A DNA stretch of 21,062 nt from Bacillota bacterium (GCA_023458835.1 JAEWWY010000073.1:1-21062); one strand, 5' to 3'; counted from the first letter of the stretch, positions 1 through 7,328 are shown. The notes: generated by a model from the letters alone, not told the origin. Numbers and translations: made by a program.

Positions 1-50
1 ATCCCGGCACGATTCTCGCGATCCTGAAAGAAATTGGACTTCATTTATAA
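1..50 (+). CDS. 3' end of a small protein, possibly a HicA-like toxin
   Basis: Only the last 15 codons are present, in frame 3, ending with TAA at 48-50. The readable tail is PGTILAILKEIGLHL. A Gly-Thr-(Leu/Ile)-x-x-Ile-Leu-Lys-x-x-Gly-Leu pattern is typical of the C-terminus of HicA mRNA interferases, where it forms the last helix. Fifteen residues are too few to settle this, and the HicA catalytic His region lies outside the window. The stop is 36 bases before the next start, so the two genes could share a transcript. Treat the identity as a guess and the presence of a gene end as likely. Confidence 0.35.
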   Translation, partial: PGTILAILKEIGLHL

Positions 51-86
51 AACGTTTATTTTTCCGAAAGAAAGAAGTGAGCAGGC

Positions 87-1118
87 ATGAGCATCATTGC
101 GATTGTAGGTTCCGGCATGATGGGATCCGCCATGTCGTTCCCTGCCCGTGACAACGGGCACGAAGTGCGCTTGATCGGCACCCATCTGGACCGGGAAATC
201 ATTGAGGAAGCCCAAAAAACGGGCTATCATAAAACACTGAAATATCAGTTGCCTGACGGTGTAAAATATTATCAAATAGAAGAGTTGCGGCAGGCGCTGT
301 CCGGCGCGGATCTATTGATCGGCGGCGTAAGCAGCTTTGGTGTGGATTGGTTTGCAGAGAATGTCCTTTCCATTATTCCCGAAACCCTGCCGGTGCTTAG
401 CGTTACCAAGGGCATGATCCACACGGGCAGGGGTGAACTGATCAGCTATCCGGCATATTATGCGCGGAAGCTGGGCGGGAAAAGGATTTCCCTCAACGCA
501 GTCGGCGGCCCATGCACCAGTTATGAACTGGCGGCCCAGGACCAGACGGAGGTATGCTTCTGCGGTGAGGACATCGAAGTTTTGCGCAAGATGAAATCCA
601 TTTTAAAGACCGTTTATTATCATATCAGCTTGTCCACGGATATCATGGGGGTGGAGTGCGCGGTTGCGCTGAAAAATGCCTTTGCGCTGGGCGTTACGTT
701 GGCGATAGGGCTTTCTGAAAGGAAAGACGGCCAGATGCATTACAACTCGCAGGCGGCGCTCTTTGGTCAAAGCGTAAAGGAAATGCGCAAGATCCTGGCG
801 CTATATGGCTGCCGTGACCAAAGCATCTATATCGGTGCGGGCGATCTGTACGTAACGGTTTATGGCGGACGCACGCGTTTGATCGGCACGCTTCTGGGCA
901 AGGGCTATTCTTTTGAGGACGCAATGGCGGAACTAAAGGGCGTAACATTGGAATCCGTCGTCATTGCAAAGCGCACCGCCGAGGCCATTCGCGCCTTGGC
1001 GGCACAAGGGCGGGTGAGGCCGGAGGATTTCCCTTTGCTGCTGCATGTGGACGATATCATAAAAGGCGCGCGTGCCGATCAGATTCCATGGGACGCCTTT
1101 GAAATAGAGATGGTGTAG
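87..1118 (+). CDS. GpsA-like NAD(P)-dependent glycerol-3-phosphate dehydrogenase
   Basis: This 343-residue protein has the length and layout of bacterial NAD(P)-dependent glycerol-3-phosphate dehydrogenase, which interconverts dihydroxyacetone phosphate and sn-glycerol 3-phosphate for lipid synthesis. The N-terminal Rossmann fold shows GSGMMG (residues 8-13). VTKG (106-109) gives a substrate-contacting Lys. VGGP (139-142) corresponds to the family's VxGPS loop. ALKN (194-197) carries the expected catalytic Lys196, and GDL (252-254) starts the C-terminal signature, where the usual SRNRxxG is changed to GRTRLIG. The start follows a purine-rich stretch (GAAAGAAAGAAG) rather than a perfect Shine-Dalgarno. 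It stands apart from other lipid genes and its signature motifs are diverged, so it may be a paralogue acting on a related sugar phosphate. The family is secure; the substrate is not. Confidence 0.82.
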   Translation: MSIIAIVGSGMMGSAMSFPARDNGHEVRLIGTHLDREIIEEAQKTGYHKTLKYQLPDGVKYYQIEELRQALSGADLLIGGVSSFGVDWFAENVLSIIPETLPVLSVTKGMIHTGRGELISYPAYYARKLGGKRISLNAVGGPCTSYELAAQDQTEVCFCGEDIEVLRKMKSILKTVYYHISLSTDIMGVECAVALKNAFALGVTLAIGLSERKDGQMHYNSQAALFGQSVKEMRKILALYGCRDQSIYIGAGDLYVTVYGGRTRLIGTLLGKGYSFEDAMAELKGVTLESVVIAKRTAEAIRALAAQGRVRPEDFPLLLHVDDIIKGARADQIPWDAFEIEMV

Positions 1119-1173
1119 CGCCACGAAGCCGAAGATAGGCGGGCGTATGCAATTCGCCTCTACGGTATACAGC

Positions 1174-1232
1174 GTTGATTGGCTTCTCTGCCGGGGCATA
1201 TGCAGCCGGGGGAAAAGCCAATCAACTTTTTT
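1174..1232 (+). terminator. Rho-independent terminator after the GpsA-like gene
   Basis: A perfect 12-bp stem pairs GTTGATTGGCTT (1174-1185) with AAGCCAATCAAC (1215-1226), and six T follow at once (1227-1232). The 29-base loop is GC-rich and may fold further. It lies 56 bases after the stop of the upstream dehydrogenase gene. Confidence 0.85.
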
Positions 1233-1284
1233 ATGCCGCAGGGGTGAATGACACGCTTCTGAATGGCTTGGCGTCTGCGAAAGG

Positions 1285-1355
1285 GCAGCCGCTTCTATAG
1301 GGGTGCGTCATGGAATCCCCCGCGATGCAAGCGCATTATGGGGGGTAGCGGCTGC
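1285..1355 (-). terminator. Nested hairpin at the 3' end of the 70-residue gene, possible terminator
   Basis: An outer 9-bp perfect stem (GCAGCCGCT 1285-1293 with AGCGGCTGC 1347-1355) encloses an inner one built on CCCCC and GGGGG (about 1314-1346). It spans the last codons and 3' flank of the minus-strand gene. On the minus strand only a weak CCTTTC tract follows, so termination is plausible but not clear. Confidence 0.4.
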
Positions 1356-1548
1356 TGTTATCGTATATTCCGCCGTACTGCTTCAGCATATTCGTCATGC
1401 CCCGGTTGGCAACCTGGATCAGGTCTTCCTGGGTCTTGATTTCACCGGCATGGCTGTCCACGATCTCCCGTACCGAAGCGTGGAGGGAGTAATCATATTC
1501 CGCCGCCTGATGGTTTTTGTCCAAAAGATGTTCATGGTTCGTCTGCAT
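1336..1548 (-). CDS. Small conserved-looking hypothetical protein, 70 residues
   Basis: I do not recognise this protein. The chosen ATG (1546-1548) is preceded by a near-perfect AAAGGAGGTG with good spacing, which is the main reason to call it a gene. The same frame extends upstream to 1635, but that part has no ribosome binding site and would contain this one. The product is hydrophilic with no signal peptide or membrane segment. It begins with a His/Asn/Glu-rich stretch (MQTNHEHLLDKNHQAAEYDY), continues with a likely helical section and ends in SSRYPP. It is transcribed away from the DUF1538 gene. The style recalls small clostridial sporulation or regulatory proteins, but no motif supports a function. 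Confidence 0.6.
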   Translation of the reverse strand: MQTNHEHLLDKNHQAAEYDYSLHASVREIVDSHAGEIKTQEDLIQVANRGMTNMLKQYGGIYDNSSRYPP

Positions 1549-1684
1549 GATTTCACCTCCTTTGGCGATCAGTATGCCCGGCGCATAAAAAGGGAAACCT
1601 TGCTTTGCGTTTGGATATGCTATTGATGCCGGCACTATTTTTTATATGGTATTGGAAAAAATAAAAAACTACCGGCTCCGCGGG

Positions 1685-1713
1685 TTGTCAATTTGGCCGG
1701 AACATGGTATGCT
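1685..1713 (+). promoter_or_regulatory. SigA-type promoter of the DUF1538 / P-II unit
   Basis: TTGTCA (1685-1690) and TATGCT (1708-1713) are separated by exactly 17 bases. Transcription would start near 1720 and give a leader of about 78 bases. The leader holds a stem AAAAGCGC (1751-1758) / GCGCTTTT (1771-1778) ending four bases before the Shine-Dalgarno at 1783-1790. Confidence 0.6.
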
Positions 1714-1797
1714 CACAAAAGCGGTATCCTTTTTCCGCCGATATTTTCAAAAAAGCGCTGGACCAAGCCGGCGCTTTTGACGAAAGGAGGACACGCG

Positions 1798-3321
1798 TTG
1801 CGCAAAAAACTGTCTTCAAAGGTCCGGGAATCACTGTCTTCCGTCCTTCCCATCACAGGAATTGTGCTGCTGCTCACTTTTACCATTTCCCCCATGCAGG
1901 TAGGCATTATGGGGTTGTTTTTGGTAGGAGCGGTGATGCTGATCCTGGGAATGGGTTTTTTTACTTTGGGGGCCGATATGGCCATGATGCCCATGGGCAC
2001 GCATATGGGCGCATACCTGACAAAACGCCGCAGGCTGTTCCTGATGATTGCGGTCTCGCTGCTGATGGGAATACTCATCACTGTGGCGGAGCCTGACCTG
2101 AGCGTTCTGGCCCGGCAGGTGCCCGCCATACCGGATGCGGTGATCATCGGCGCGGTGGCGCTGGGCGTGGGCCTGTTTCTGGTGGTGGCAACGGTGCGCA
2201 TCGTGTTCCAGGTTTCCCTGCGCATTCTGCTTATTGTTTTCTACGCGGTCGTTTTTGGTTTGGCCGCCTTTGCCAACCCTGATTATCTGGCGGTAGCGTT
2301 CGATTCCGGCGGTGTGACCACCGGCCCCATCACGGTGCCCTTTATCCTGGCGCTGGGCATTGGTGTGGCCGGCGTGGGGGTGGGCAAGAATTCCCAGGAT
2401 GATTCCTTTGGCTTGGTGGCGCTTTGCTCCGTCGGACCCATTCTGGCCGTGACGCTGATGGGCCTGTTCTATCCGGCCCAGCCGGAGGCGGTAGCGGAAA
2501 TTCTGTTGGAAAATCCGGCGACGACCGTTGACATATTGCATCTGTTCGGGAAAGCGCTGCCCCACTACTTCCGGGATGTGGCCATTGCTTTGAGCCCCAT
2601 TGTGGCAGTCTTCCTCTTCTTTCAGTGGCGGTACCTGAAATTGCCCAAAAGCCAGCTTGCGCGCATAGGGGTAGGTGTGTTATATACATATCTGGGGCTG
2701 GTGGTGTTCCTCGTTGGGGTGAACGTAGGCTTCATGCCCGCCGGCAACCTTTTGGGCCGGCAGATGGCGGAATTGCCCTATAATTGGGTTCTCATCCCCT
2801 TAGGGATGGTGATTGGGTACTTCATCGTATCGGCCGAGCCTGCCGTCCACGTGCTCAACGAGCAGGTGGAGGAGCTGACGGGCGGCGCCATCTCCAAAAA
2901 AGCCATGCTGGGCAGCCTCGCCGCGGGCATGGCGATGTCTGTGGGGCTGTCGATGGTGCGGGCGATGACGGGCCTGAGCCTCTGGTTTTTCCTGGTGCCG
3001 GGGTATATCCTGGCGCTGGCGCTTTCCTTCTTTGTGCCGCCCATCTTCACGGCCATCGCCTTCGACTCCGGCGGCGTGGCCTCCGGCCCGATGACGGCGA
3101 CCTTTCTGCTTCCTTTTTCCATGGGTGTCACCACTGCCATGGGGGGAAATATATTGAAGGATGCCTTCGGCACAGTGGCCATGGTGGCCATGACGCCGTT
3201 GATCACCATCCAGATATTGGGGTTGATATTTGCGCTCAAATCACGCAGGGATGAGCGTGCGGTTAAGCAGGATACTTCCGGGGAGCAGCCGCCGGAGAAT
3301 GAGGAAATTATCGAATTGTAG
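1798..3321 (+). CDS. Double DUF1538 integral membrane protein, putative cation/proton antiporter
   Basis: The start is a TTG at 1798, chosen because AAAGGAGG lies seven bases upstream; the product has 507 residues. It is strongly hydrophobic and contains two copies of the DUF1538 unit. Copy one has VAEPD (96-100) and AFDSGGVTTGPITVPF (167-182). Copy two has SAEPAVHVL (345-353) and AFDSGGVASGPMTATF (421-436). Each half ends in a polar loop (GKNSQDDSFG near 196-205, GGNILKDAFG near 449-458). From memory of the literature, paired DUF1538 proteins named UmpA and UmpB from Halomonas act together as a Na+(Li+,K+)/H+ antiporter; here both halves would be in one chain. The C-terminus is a charged tail. 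The next gene, 35 bases on, encodes a double P-II-like protein, which suggests ligand-controlled transport. Family assignment is firm; the transported ion is inference. Confidence 0.82.
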   Translation: MRKKLSSKVRESLSSVLPITGIVLLLTFTISPMQVGIMGLFLVGAVMLILGMGFFTLGADMAMMPMGTHMGAYLTKRRRLFLMIAVSLLMGILITVAEPDLSVLARQVPAIPDAVIIGAVALGVGLFLVVATVRIVFQVSLRILLIVFYAVVFGLAAFANPDYLAVAFDSGGVTTGPITVPFILALGIGVAGVGVGKNSQDDSFGLVALCSVGPILAVTLMGLFYPAQPEAVAEILLENPATTVDILHLFGKALPHYFRDVAIALSPIVAVFLFFQWRYLKLPKSQLARIGVGVLYTYLGLVVFLVGVNVGFMPAGNLLGRQMAELPYNWVLIPLGMVIGYFIVSAEPAVHVLNEQVEELTGGAISKKAMLGSLAAGMAMSVGLSMVRAMTGLSLWFFLVPGYILALALSFFVPPIFTAIAFDSGGVASGPMTATFLLPFSMGVTTAMGGNILKDAFGTVAMVAMTPLITIQILGLIFALKSRRDERAVKQDTSGEQPPENEEIIEL

Positions 3322-3356
3322 CCACAGGAACGTATAGCATGCAAGGAGGAAAGATC

Positions 3357-4139
3357 ATGGAAAACCATCAGGGCGCATGTGCTGTGGAAGGTGATGCCTG
3401 CGCCGTGAAGCAAGGCCCGGCCGTGCATTTGAAGCTGCTCGCGACCATCGTGGACCGGGGCAAGGGACAAAGCGTGGCGGACTTGATGAAAAAGGAAGGC
3501 GCACTGTTCCATACCATCATGCTGGGCAAGGGAACGGCCCGCAAGGCTGTTTTGAATTATCTGGGCCTGGGGGAAACGGAAAAGGACGTGGTGGTCAGCA
3601 CCATTCCGGTGGATGGCGGCCTCCACGCGCTGCGCAAGCTCATGCAGGCCATGCGCCTGGACGCGCCGGGCCGGGGCATTGCCTTTACCATTCCTCTATC
3701 CAGCGTAGGCGGAAGCAAAACGTTAAGCTATTTATCAGGGATTGGGCACGGAGGCTCCGACAGGGAGACGGCATCCAAATACGAGGTGAATGATATGGAC
3801 AACCATGAACATAGTCTTGTGATTACCATTGTAAACCGCGGCTTTTCCGACCAGGTGATGGAGGCCGCCGCAAGGGCCGGGGCCCGTGGCGGCACGGTGC
3901 TGCATGGCCGCAGCGCGGGCCGGGAGGAGGCGGAAAAGTTTTTCGGCATCACCATCCAGCCGGAAAAGGAAGTGGTGCTCGTTCTTTTGCGTCGGGAGCT
4001 AAAGCTGCCCGTCATGCAGGAAATATGCAAGTCCGCCGGCCTTAATACGCCAGGCCACGGCTTTTCCTTCAGCCTTCCGGTGGATGACGTGCTCGGCATG
4101 GCGCCCATGATCATGGAGGAAATGAGCGAAGAGGAATAA
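3357..4139 (+). CDS. Tandem P-II-like signalling protein
   Basis: The ATG at 3357 is preceded by AAGGAGGAAAG; an ATG 18 bases earlier is rejected because it would contain this site. The 260-residue soluble protein has two P-II (GlnB/GlnK-like) domains, at about 24-119 and 152-246. Domain one shows LLATIVDRGKG, LGKGTA (57-62) and an EKDVVVSTIP strand. Domain two shows VITIVNRG, ARGGTVLHGR (176-185) and IQPEKEVVLVLL. P-II domains bind ATP/ADP and often a small effector, and control a membrane or enzyme partner through their T-loop. Here the T-loop stretches are short and lack the usual uridylylated Tyr motif. The N-terminal 20 residues hold two Cys (8 and 15). A second ribosome binding site precedes an internal ATG at 3795. 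The obvious partner is the DUF1538 protein just upstream. Confidence 0.8.
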   Translation: MENHQGACAVEGDACAVKQGPAVHLKLLATIVDRGKGQSVADLMKKEGALFHTIMLGKGTARKAVLNYLGLGETEKDVVVSTIPVDGGLHALRKLMQAMRLDAPGRGIAFTIPLSSVGGSKTLSYLSGIGHGGSDRETASKYEVNDMDNHEHSLVITIVNRGFSDQVMEAAARAGARGGTVLHGRSAGREEAEKFFGITIQPEKEVVLVLLRRELKLPVMQEICKSAGLNTPGHGFSFSLPVDDVLGMAPMIMEEMSEEE

Positions 4140-4185
4140 TCGCCTGCGGCTTGTGAAAATATTTGAAGAAATGTTCATATGACTC

Positions 4186-4235
4186 TTGACACATATGAGC
4201 GAACGCGCATATAATAAATATGAGTGATCGCTCAT
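4186..4235 (+). promoter_or_regulatory. Promoter with two similar palindromes ahead of the metal ATPase
   Basis: TTGACA (4186-4191) and TATAAT (4210-4215) are both consensus, with an 18-base spacer. Two related 16-base imperfect palindromes overlap this promoter: ATGAGCGAACGCGCAT (4195-4210, in the spacer) and ATGAGTGATCGCTCAT (4220-4235, at the likely start site). Their spacing is 25 bases start to start. The placement fits a repressor that blocks polymerase. ArsR/SmtB-type metal sensors and TetR-type repressors both use operators of this look; no regulator gene is nearby to decide. Confidence 0.75.
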
Positions 4236-4280
4236 TTATTGTACTCTGGGTAGAATACCGGGAGGAAAGGCGGAAGACCT

Positions 4281-6440
4281 ATGGTCAGAAACTACCGGCT
4301 GAAGGACCTGGATTGCGCAAATTGTGCCAAGAAGATCGGCCATGCGGTAGGCGCGCTGGCGGGTGTAAAAAATGCGCAGGTGCATTTTGCCTCCCAGCGG
4401 CTGACGGTTGAATTCGCGGGGGAGCCCGCCATGGAAATCGAGACCCGGATCAGGGATACGGTCAAGGCCATAGAGCCGGAAACGCAGGTTTTTGTCTGGC
4501 AGGAGCAGACCGCGGGCGATGTGATACAGGAAGAGAACAGCAAGCGGAGGGAGTTCATGCAGGCCTTCATGGCCGTGGGCGCCTCCCTGATGCTTTTGAT
4601 AGCGGGCATGTTATTGGAAACCATCTGGCCCCTTTGCAAAACGCTGCTGGAGATAGCCGCTTACTTATTGGTAGGCTTCCCGGTGGTGAAAACGGCGTTT
4701 TTGCGTTTGAAAGGCGGGCAGACGCTGGATGAAACGTTGTTGATGACCATTGCCACCCTGGGCGCCTGGGCGCTGGGGGAAGGCGCGGAGGCGGCGGCGG
4801 TCATGCTGTTTTACCGCGTGGGCGAAACGCTGCAGGACATGGCCGTTCTAAAGGGCCGCGGCGACCTGCGGGCGCTGTCGAAGCTGGTAAGCGACACGGC
4901 CCACGTGGTGCTCAGCGAGGTGGTGGATATGCCCACCGCCGCCGTGCAGCCGGGCGATATTCTGGAAGTGCGCACGGGGGAGCGGGTGCCCGTGGACGGG
5001 GAAATCCTTTTGGGTCAAAGCGCGCTGGATCTTTCCGCGCTTACCGGTGAATCCGTTCCGGTAAGCTGCGCGCCGGGGGACAAGGTGCTCTCCGGCAGCC
5101 GGAATACGGGGGCGCTGATCCGTATCCTGTGTGAAAAGCCCGCCGCTGAAAGCACCGTTGCCCGCATCCTGCGTTTGACGCGGGAGGAGGCTGCCAAAAA
5201 GGCCGCCCCGGAACGGTTCCTTGGCAAGTTTGCCGCCGTGTACACGCCGGCGGTGGTATTTGTGGCCGCGCTGATCTTCCTTTTGCCGCCCATGCTCGGG
5301 CTGGGCAGCTTCGCGGATTGGGGTTACCGGGCGCTGCTGCTGCTGATGATCAGTTGCCCCTGCGCGCTGGTTTTATCCGTTCCCTTGGGATACGTGGCCG
5401 GGATGGGCGACAGCGCCCGCCGGGGACTTCTTATCAAGGGCGGCGCGGCGCTGGAAGCGCTGGCGAAGGTTGACGCCCTGGCTTTGGACAAAACAGGCAC
5501 ATTGACGGAGGGCGTGTTCCGCCTGCAGGCGGTGCACCCGGCCCGGGGCGTCACGCCGGATGAATTGCTGGAAGCGTCGCTTAACGCGGAAAGCAAAGCG
5601 CAGCATCCCCTGGCCCGCAGCATCCTTACATCCCGGGAGGCGCAGGAATGGCTTTCCTCCCACTCCCTTTGGAAAACGGTGGAAGCCTACGAGGAAATCC
5701 CCGGCAAGGGCGTTATGGCAAGGGAAAACGGGCGTGAAATATTGTGCGGCAGCCACAGCCTGCTTTTGGATAACGGGATGGAAGTTCCCCGGGAGCATGC
5801 GGGCGATCAGGTGCATACCTCGGAAAACGGGCGGTACCTGGGCAGCTTCCATTTGAGCGATGCCCTGCGGCAGGAGGCTCCCGCAGTTCTTGCGGCACTG
5901 GATCAACTGAACGTGGGCTCCGTCACCGTGCTGACGGGCGATTCGCAAACGGGCGCGCAGGCTGTCAAAAGTCTTCCCAATATATCCGAAGTGCGGGCCG
6001 GGCTTTTGCCGGAAGGCAAGGTGGATGCCGTAAAGGAAATCGCCGCCTCCGGCCGCCGCGTGGCCTTTGTGGGGGATGGCATCAACGATGCGCCTGTGCT
6101 GGCCGCTGCCCATGTGGGCATCGCCATGGGCGGCATCGGCAGCCAGGCCGCCATGGAAGCGGCGGATTGTGTTCTGGCGGCCGGCACGCTGAGCGCCCTG
6201 CCGGAAGGGATCAAAACCGCCAGGCGCACTGCCCGCATCGTGCGGCTGAACGTGGTGCTGGCGCTTGCGGTCAAACTGCTGGTGATGGCGCTTGGCATCG
6301 CGGGCGTAGCCAACATGTGGCTGGCGGTGATCGCAGACGTGGGGGTTTCCCTGCTGTGCGTGCTTCTGACGGGCACCATCCGCATGGGAAGGCCCTCCCG
6401 TCAATTGCGGCATGAGCGCAATGCGACGCCCCTTGCATGA
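4281..6440 (+). CDS. Zn2+/Cd2+/Pb2+-type heavy metal P1B ATPase
   Basis: This 719-residue protein is a P1B-2 type metal efflux pump that uses ATP to export divalent soft metals across the cytoplasmic membrane. An N-terminal HMA domain has the metal-binding DCANC (Cys12, Cys15). The actuator loop has TGES (255-258), and the membrane metal site has the CPC motif (359-361). The phosphorylated Asp403 lies in DKTGT, the nucleotide domain has the HP dipeptide (442-443), and the hinge motif is GDGINDAP (598-605). Lys665 in the seventh and Asp686 in the eighth membrane helix (DVG) match the Zn/Cd/Pb subgroup rather than the Cu subgroup. The start follows AAAGGCGG seven bases upstream. It resembles ZntA/CadA proteins. 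It is monocistronic, with its own promoter and operators, and the convergent neighbour ends six bases away. Confidence 0.93.
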   Translation: MVRNYRLKDLDCANCAKKIGHAVGALAGVKNAQVHFASQRLTVEFAGEPAMEIETRIRDTVKAIEPETQVFVWQEQTAGDVIQEENSKRREFMQAFMAVGASLMLLIAGMLLETIWPLCKTLLEIAAYLLVGFPVVKTAFLRLKGGQTLDETLLMTIATLGAWALGEGAEAAAVMLFYRVGETLQDMAVLKGRGDLRALSKLVSDTAHVVLSEVVDMPTAAVQPGDILEVRTGERVPVDGEILLGQSALDLSALTGESVPVSCAPGDKVLSGSRNTGALIRILCEKPAAESTVARILRLTREEAAKKAAPERFLGKFAAVYTPAVVFVAALIFLLPPMLGLGSFADWGYRALLLLMISCPCALVLSVPLGYVAGMGDSARRGLLIKGGAALEALAKVDALALDKTGTLTEGVFRLQAVHPARGVTPDELLEASLNAESKAQHPLARSILTSREAQEWLSSHSLWKTVEAYEEIPGKGVMARENGREILCGSHSLLLDNGMEVPREHAGDQVHTSENGRYLGSFHLSDALRQEAPAVLAALDQLNVGSVTVLTGDSQTGAQAVKSLPNISEVRAGLLPEGKVDAVKEIAASGRRVAFVGDGINDAPVLAAAHVGIAMGGIGSQAAMEAADCVLAAGTLSALPEGIKTARRTARIVRLNVVLALAVKLLVMALGIAGVANMWLAVIADVGVSLLCVLLTGTIRMGRPSRQLRHERNATPLA

Positions 6441-6446
6441 CAAATG

Positions 6447-6977
6447 TTACGATACGCCGGCTTCATATTTTAATAAGTATTCGTGTTCTTCTTTGATAAG
6501 CTTCTTGATCTCTCCTATATCCTCAGTTGCAATGTCCGGGATTTCAATGGCATATGCGCCGCAGTGCGATTTGCGCCTGCCATCGGGGAGTAAGTGTGTA
6601 TAGACATGCGTATCGGCTTCGCCGGCGCAAAAGCTGCAACCGCCGCCCGGGCACCGGGCGGCACGGGTGGGGTATTTCATCATGTAAGAGCTGACAATGT
6701 CGATAAACTTTTGCGAATACCCGCGGCAGGCGGAAAATCTCAGGGAGAAAAAGGGGGAAGGGCCTTTCTTGCTTATCCTTGCGCCCATTTTGACCATTTG
6801 CTTATTGTGCAGGTCATGTTTGAAGGATATGCTTGACTTTTCCTTCTTGGGGTTATATCCAAGTTCGGACAAATACAGGATGATATCGCGGTATAACTGT
6901 TTGATTTCATCCTGGAATTGAGATAAATAGGCATTTACCAATTCTTCTTGATATTTCGTTTTCACAGCAAAGAGCAT
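6447..6977 (-). CDS. Uncharacterised Cys-rich protein with possible metal knuckle
   Basis: I cannot name the family. The protein has up to 176 residues. Residues 1-50 are charged and helical. The centre (about 65-105) holds a patterned stretch, RFSACRGYSQKF. The C-terminal half has Cys at 84, 109, 114, 117 and 139 in the arrangement C-x4-C-x2-C-x21-C (from 109), within a Gly/Pro-rich loop followed by THVYTHLLPDGRRKSHCGAY. This suggests a zinc- or iron-sulfur-binding site, which is inference. The ATG at 6977 lacks a properly spaced ribosome binding site; a GTG at 6965 has AAAGGA ten bases upstream and may be the true start (172 residues). It has its own promoter and ends six bases from the metal ATPase stop. 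Confidence 0.65.
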   Translation of the reverse strand: MLFAVKTKYQEELVNAYLSQFQDEIKQLYRDIILYLSELGYNPKKEKSSISFKHDLHNKQMVKMGARISKKGPSPFFSLRFSACRGYSQKFIDIVSSYMMKYPTRAARCPGGGCSFCAGEADTHVYTHLLPDGRRKSHCGAYAIEIPDIATEDIGEIKKLIKEEHEYLLKYEAGVS

Positions 6978-7027
6978 CCTTTCACAAAAGCCTTTACGTC
7001 ATCCTTTGGCGGACCTTCATTATTTTG

Positions 7028-7065
7028 ATTATACCATTCAGTTTTATATGGGACAAGCGCTTGTC
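7028..7065 (-). promoter_or_regulatory. Promoter with palindromic operator for the Cys-rich gene
   Basis: On the minus strand, TTGTCC (7056-7051) and a consensus TATAAT (7033-7028) are 17 bases apart. A perfect 14-base palindrome, GACAAGCGCTTGTC (7052-7065), overlaps the -35 element, the expected position for a repressor site. The cognate regulator is unknown. Confidence 0.65.
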
Positions 7066-7144
7066 GTATATGCCTCAGGGCAATCCCATTTGGATTTTTA
7101 TGAAGGCAAAGGAAGGTGTAAACAAGAAAAAGCAAGTTGCGCAT

Positions 7145-7183
7145 CCGAAGGTCCAGGGCTTGACTGTCGCCCTGGACCTTCGG
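7145..7183. repeat. Perfect 15-bp inverted repeat in the divergent intergenic region
   Basis: CCGAAGGTCCAGGGC (7145-7159) pairs without mismatch with 7169-7183 across a nine-base loop. No T tract follows directly on either strand, so it is not a standard terminator. It lies in the 6978-7363 gap, which holds no supported gene. Confidence 0.75.
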
Positions 7184-7204
7184 GTATATGACGCATGACC
7201 GCGG

Positions 7205-7248
7205 AAAGCCGCCGCGCCGGGGAACAATCCACGGCATGGGGGCTTTTT
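7205..7248 (+). terminator. Terminator-like hairpin without an upstream plus-strand gene
   Basis: AAAGCC (7205-7210) pairs with GGCTTT (7241-7246), extended inwards by CC/GG and CCG/CGG with small mismatches, and the run continues to five T (7244-7248). No plus-strand gene precedes it, so it may end a short untranslated RNA or shield the next promoter. Confidence 0.45.
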
Positions 7249-7299
7249 GTTTCCCTGGTTTAAAGATATCAAAAATAAAATTCTTTATGTAAAATATAA

Positions 7300-7328
7300 T
7301 TGACATAGTGTCTGGGATATGATATGAT
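7300..7328 (+). promoter_or_regulatory. Promoter of the YozG-like regulator operon
   Basis: TTGACA (7300-7305) and TATGAT (7323-7328) are spaced by 17 bases. A small dyad GACA-TAG-TGTC (7302-7312) overlaps the -35 element and could be the autoregulatory site of the regulator encoded next. Confidence 0.75.

Noticed and set aside
3339..3356. Earlier ATG for the double P-II gene
   Set aside because: The six codons contain the AAGGAGG that serves the ATG at 3357.
4220..4411. 63-codon frame starting inside the metal ATPase operator
   Set aside because: Its start lies at the predicted transcription start and it overlaps the well-supported ATPase start in another frame.
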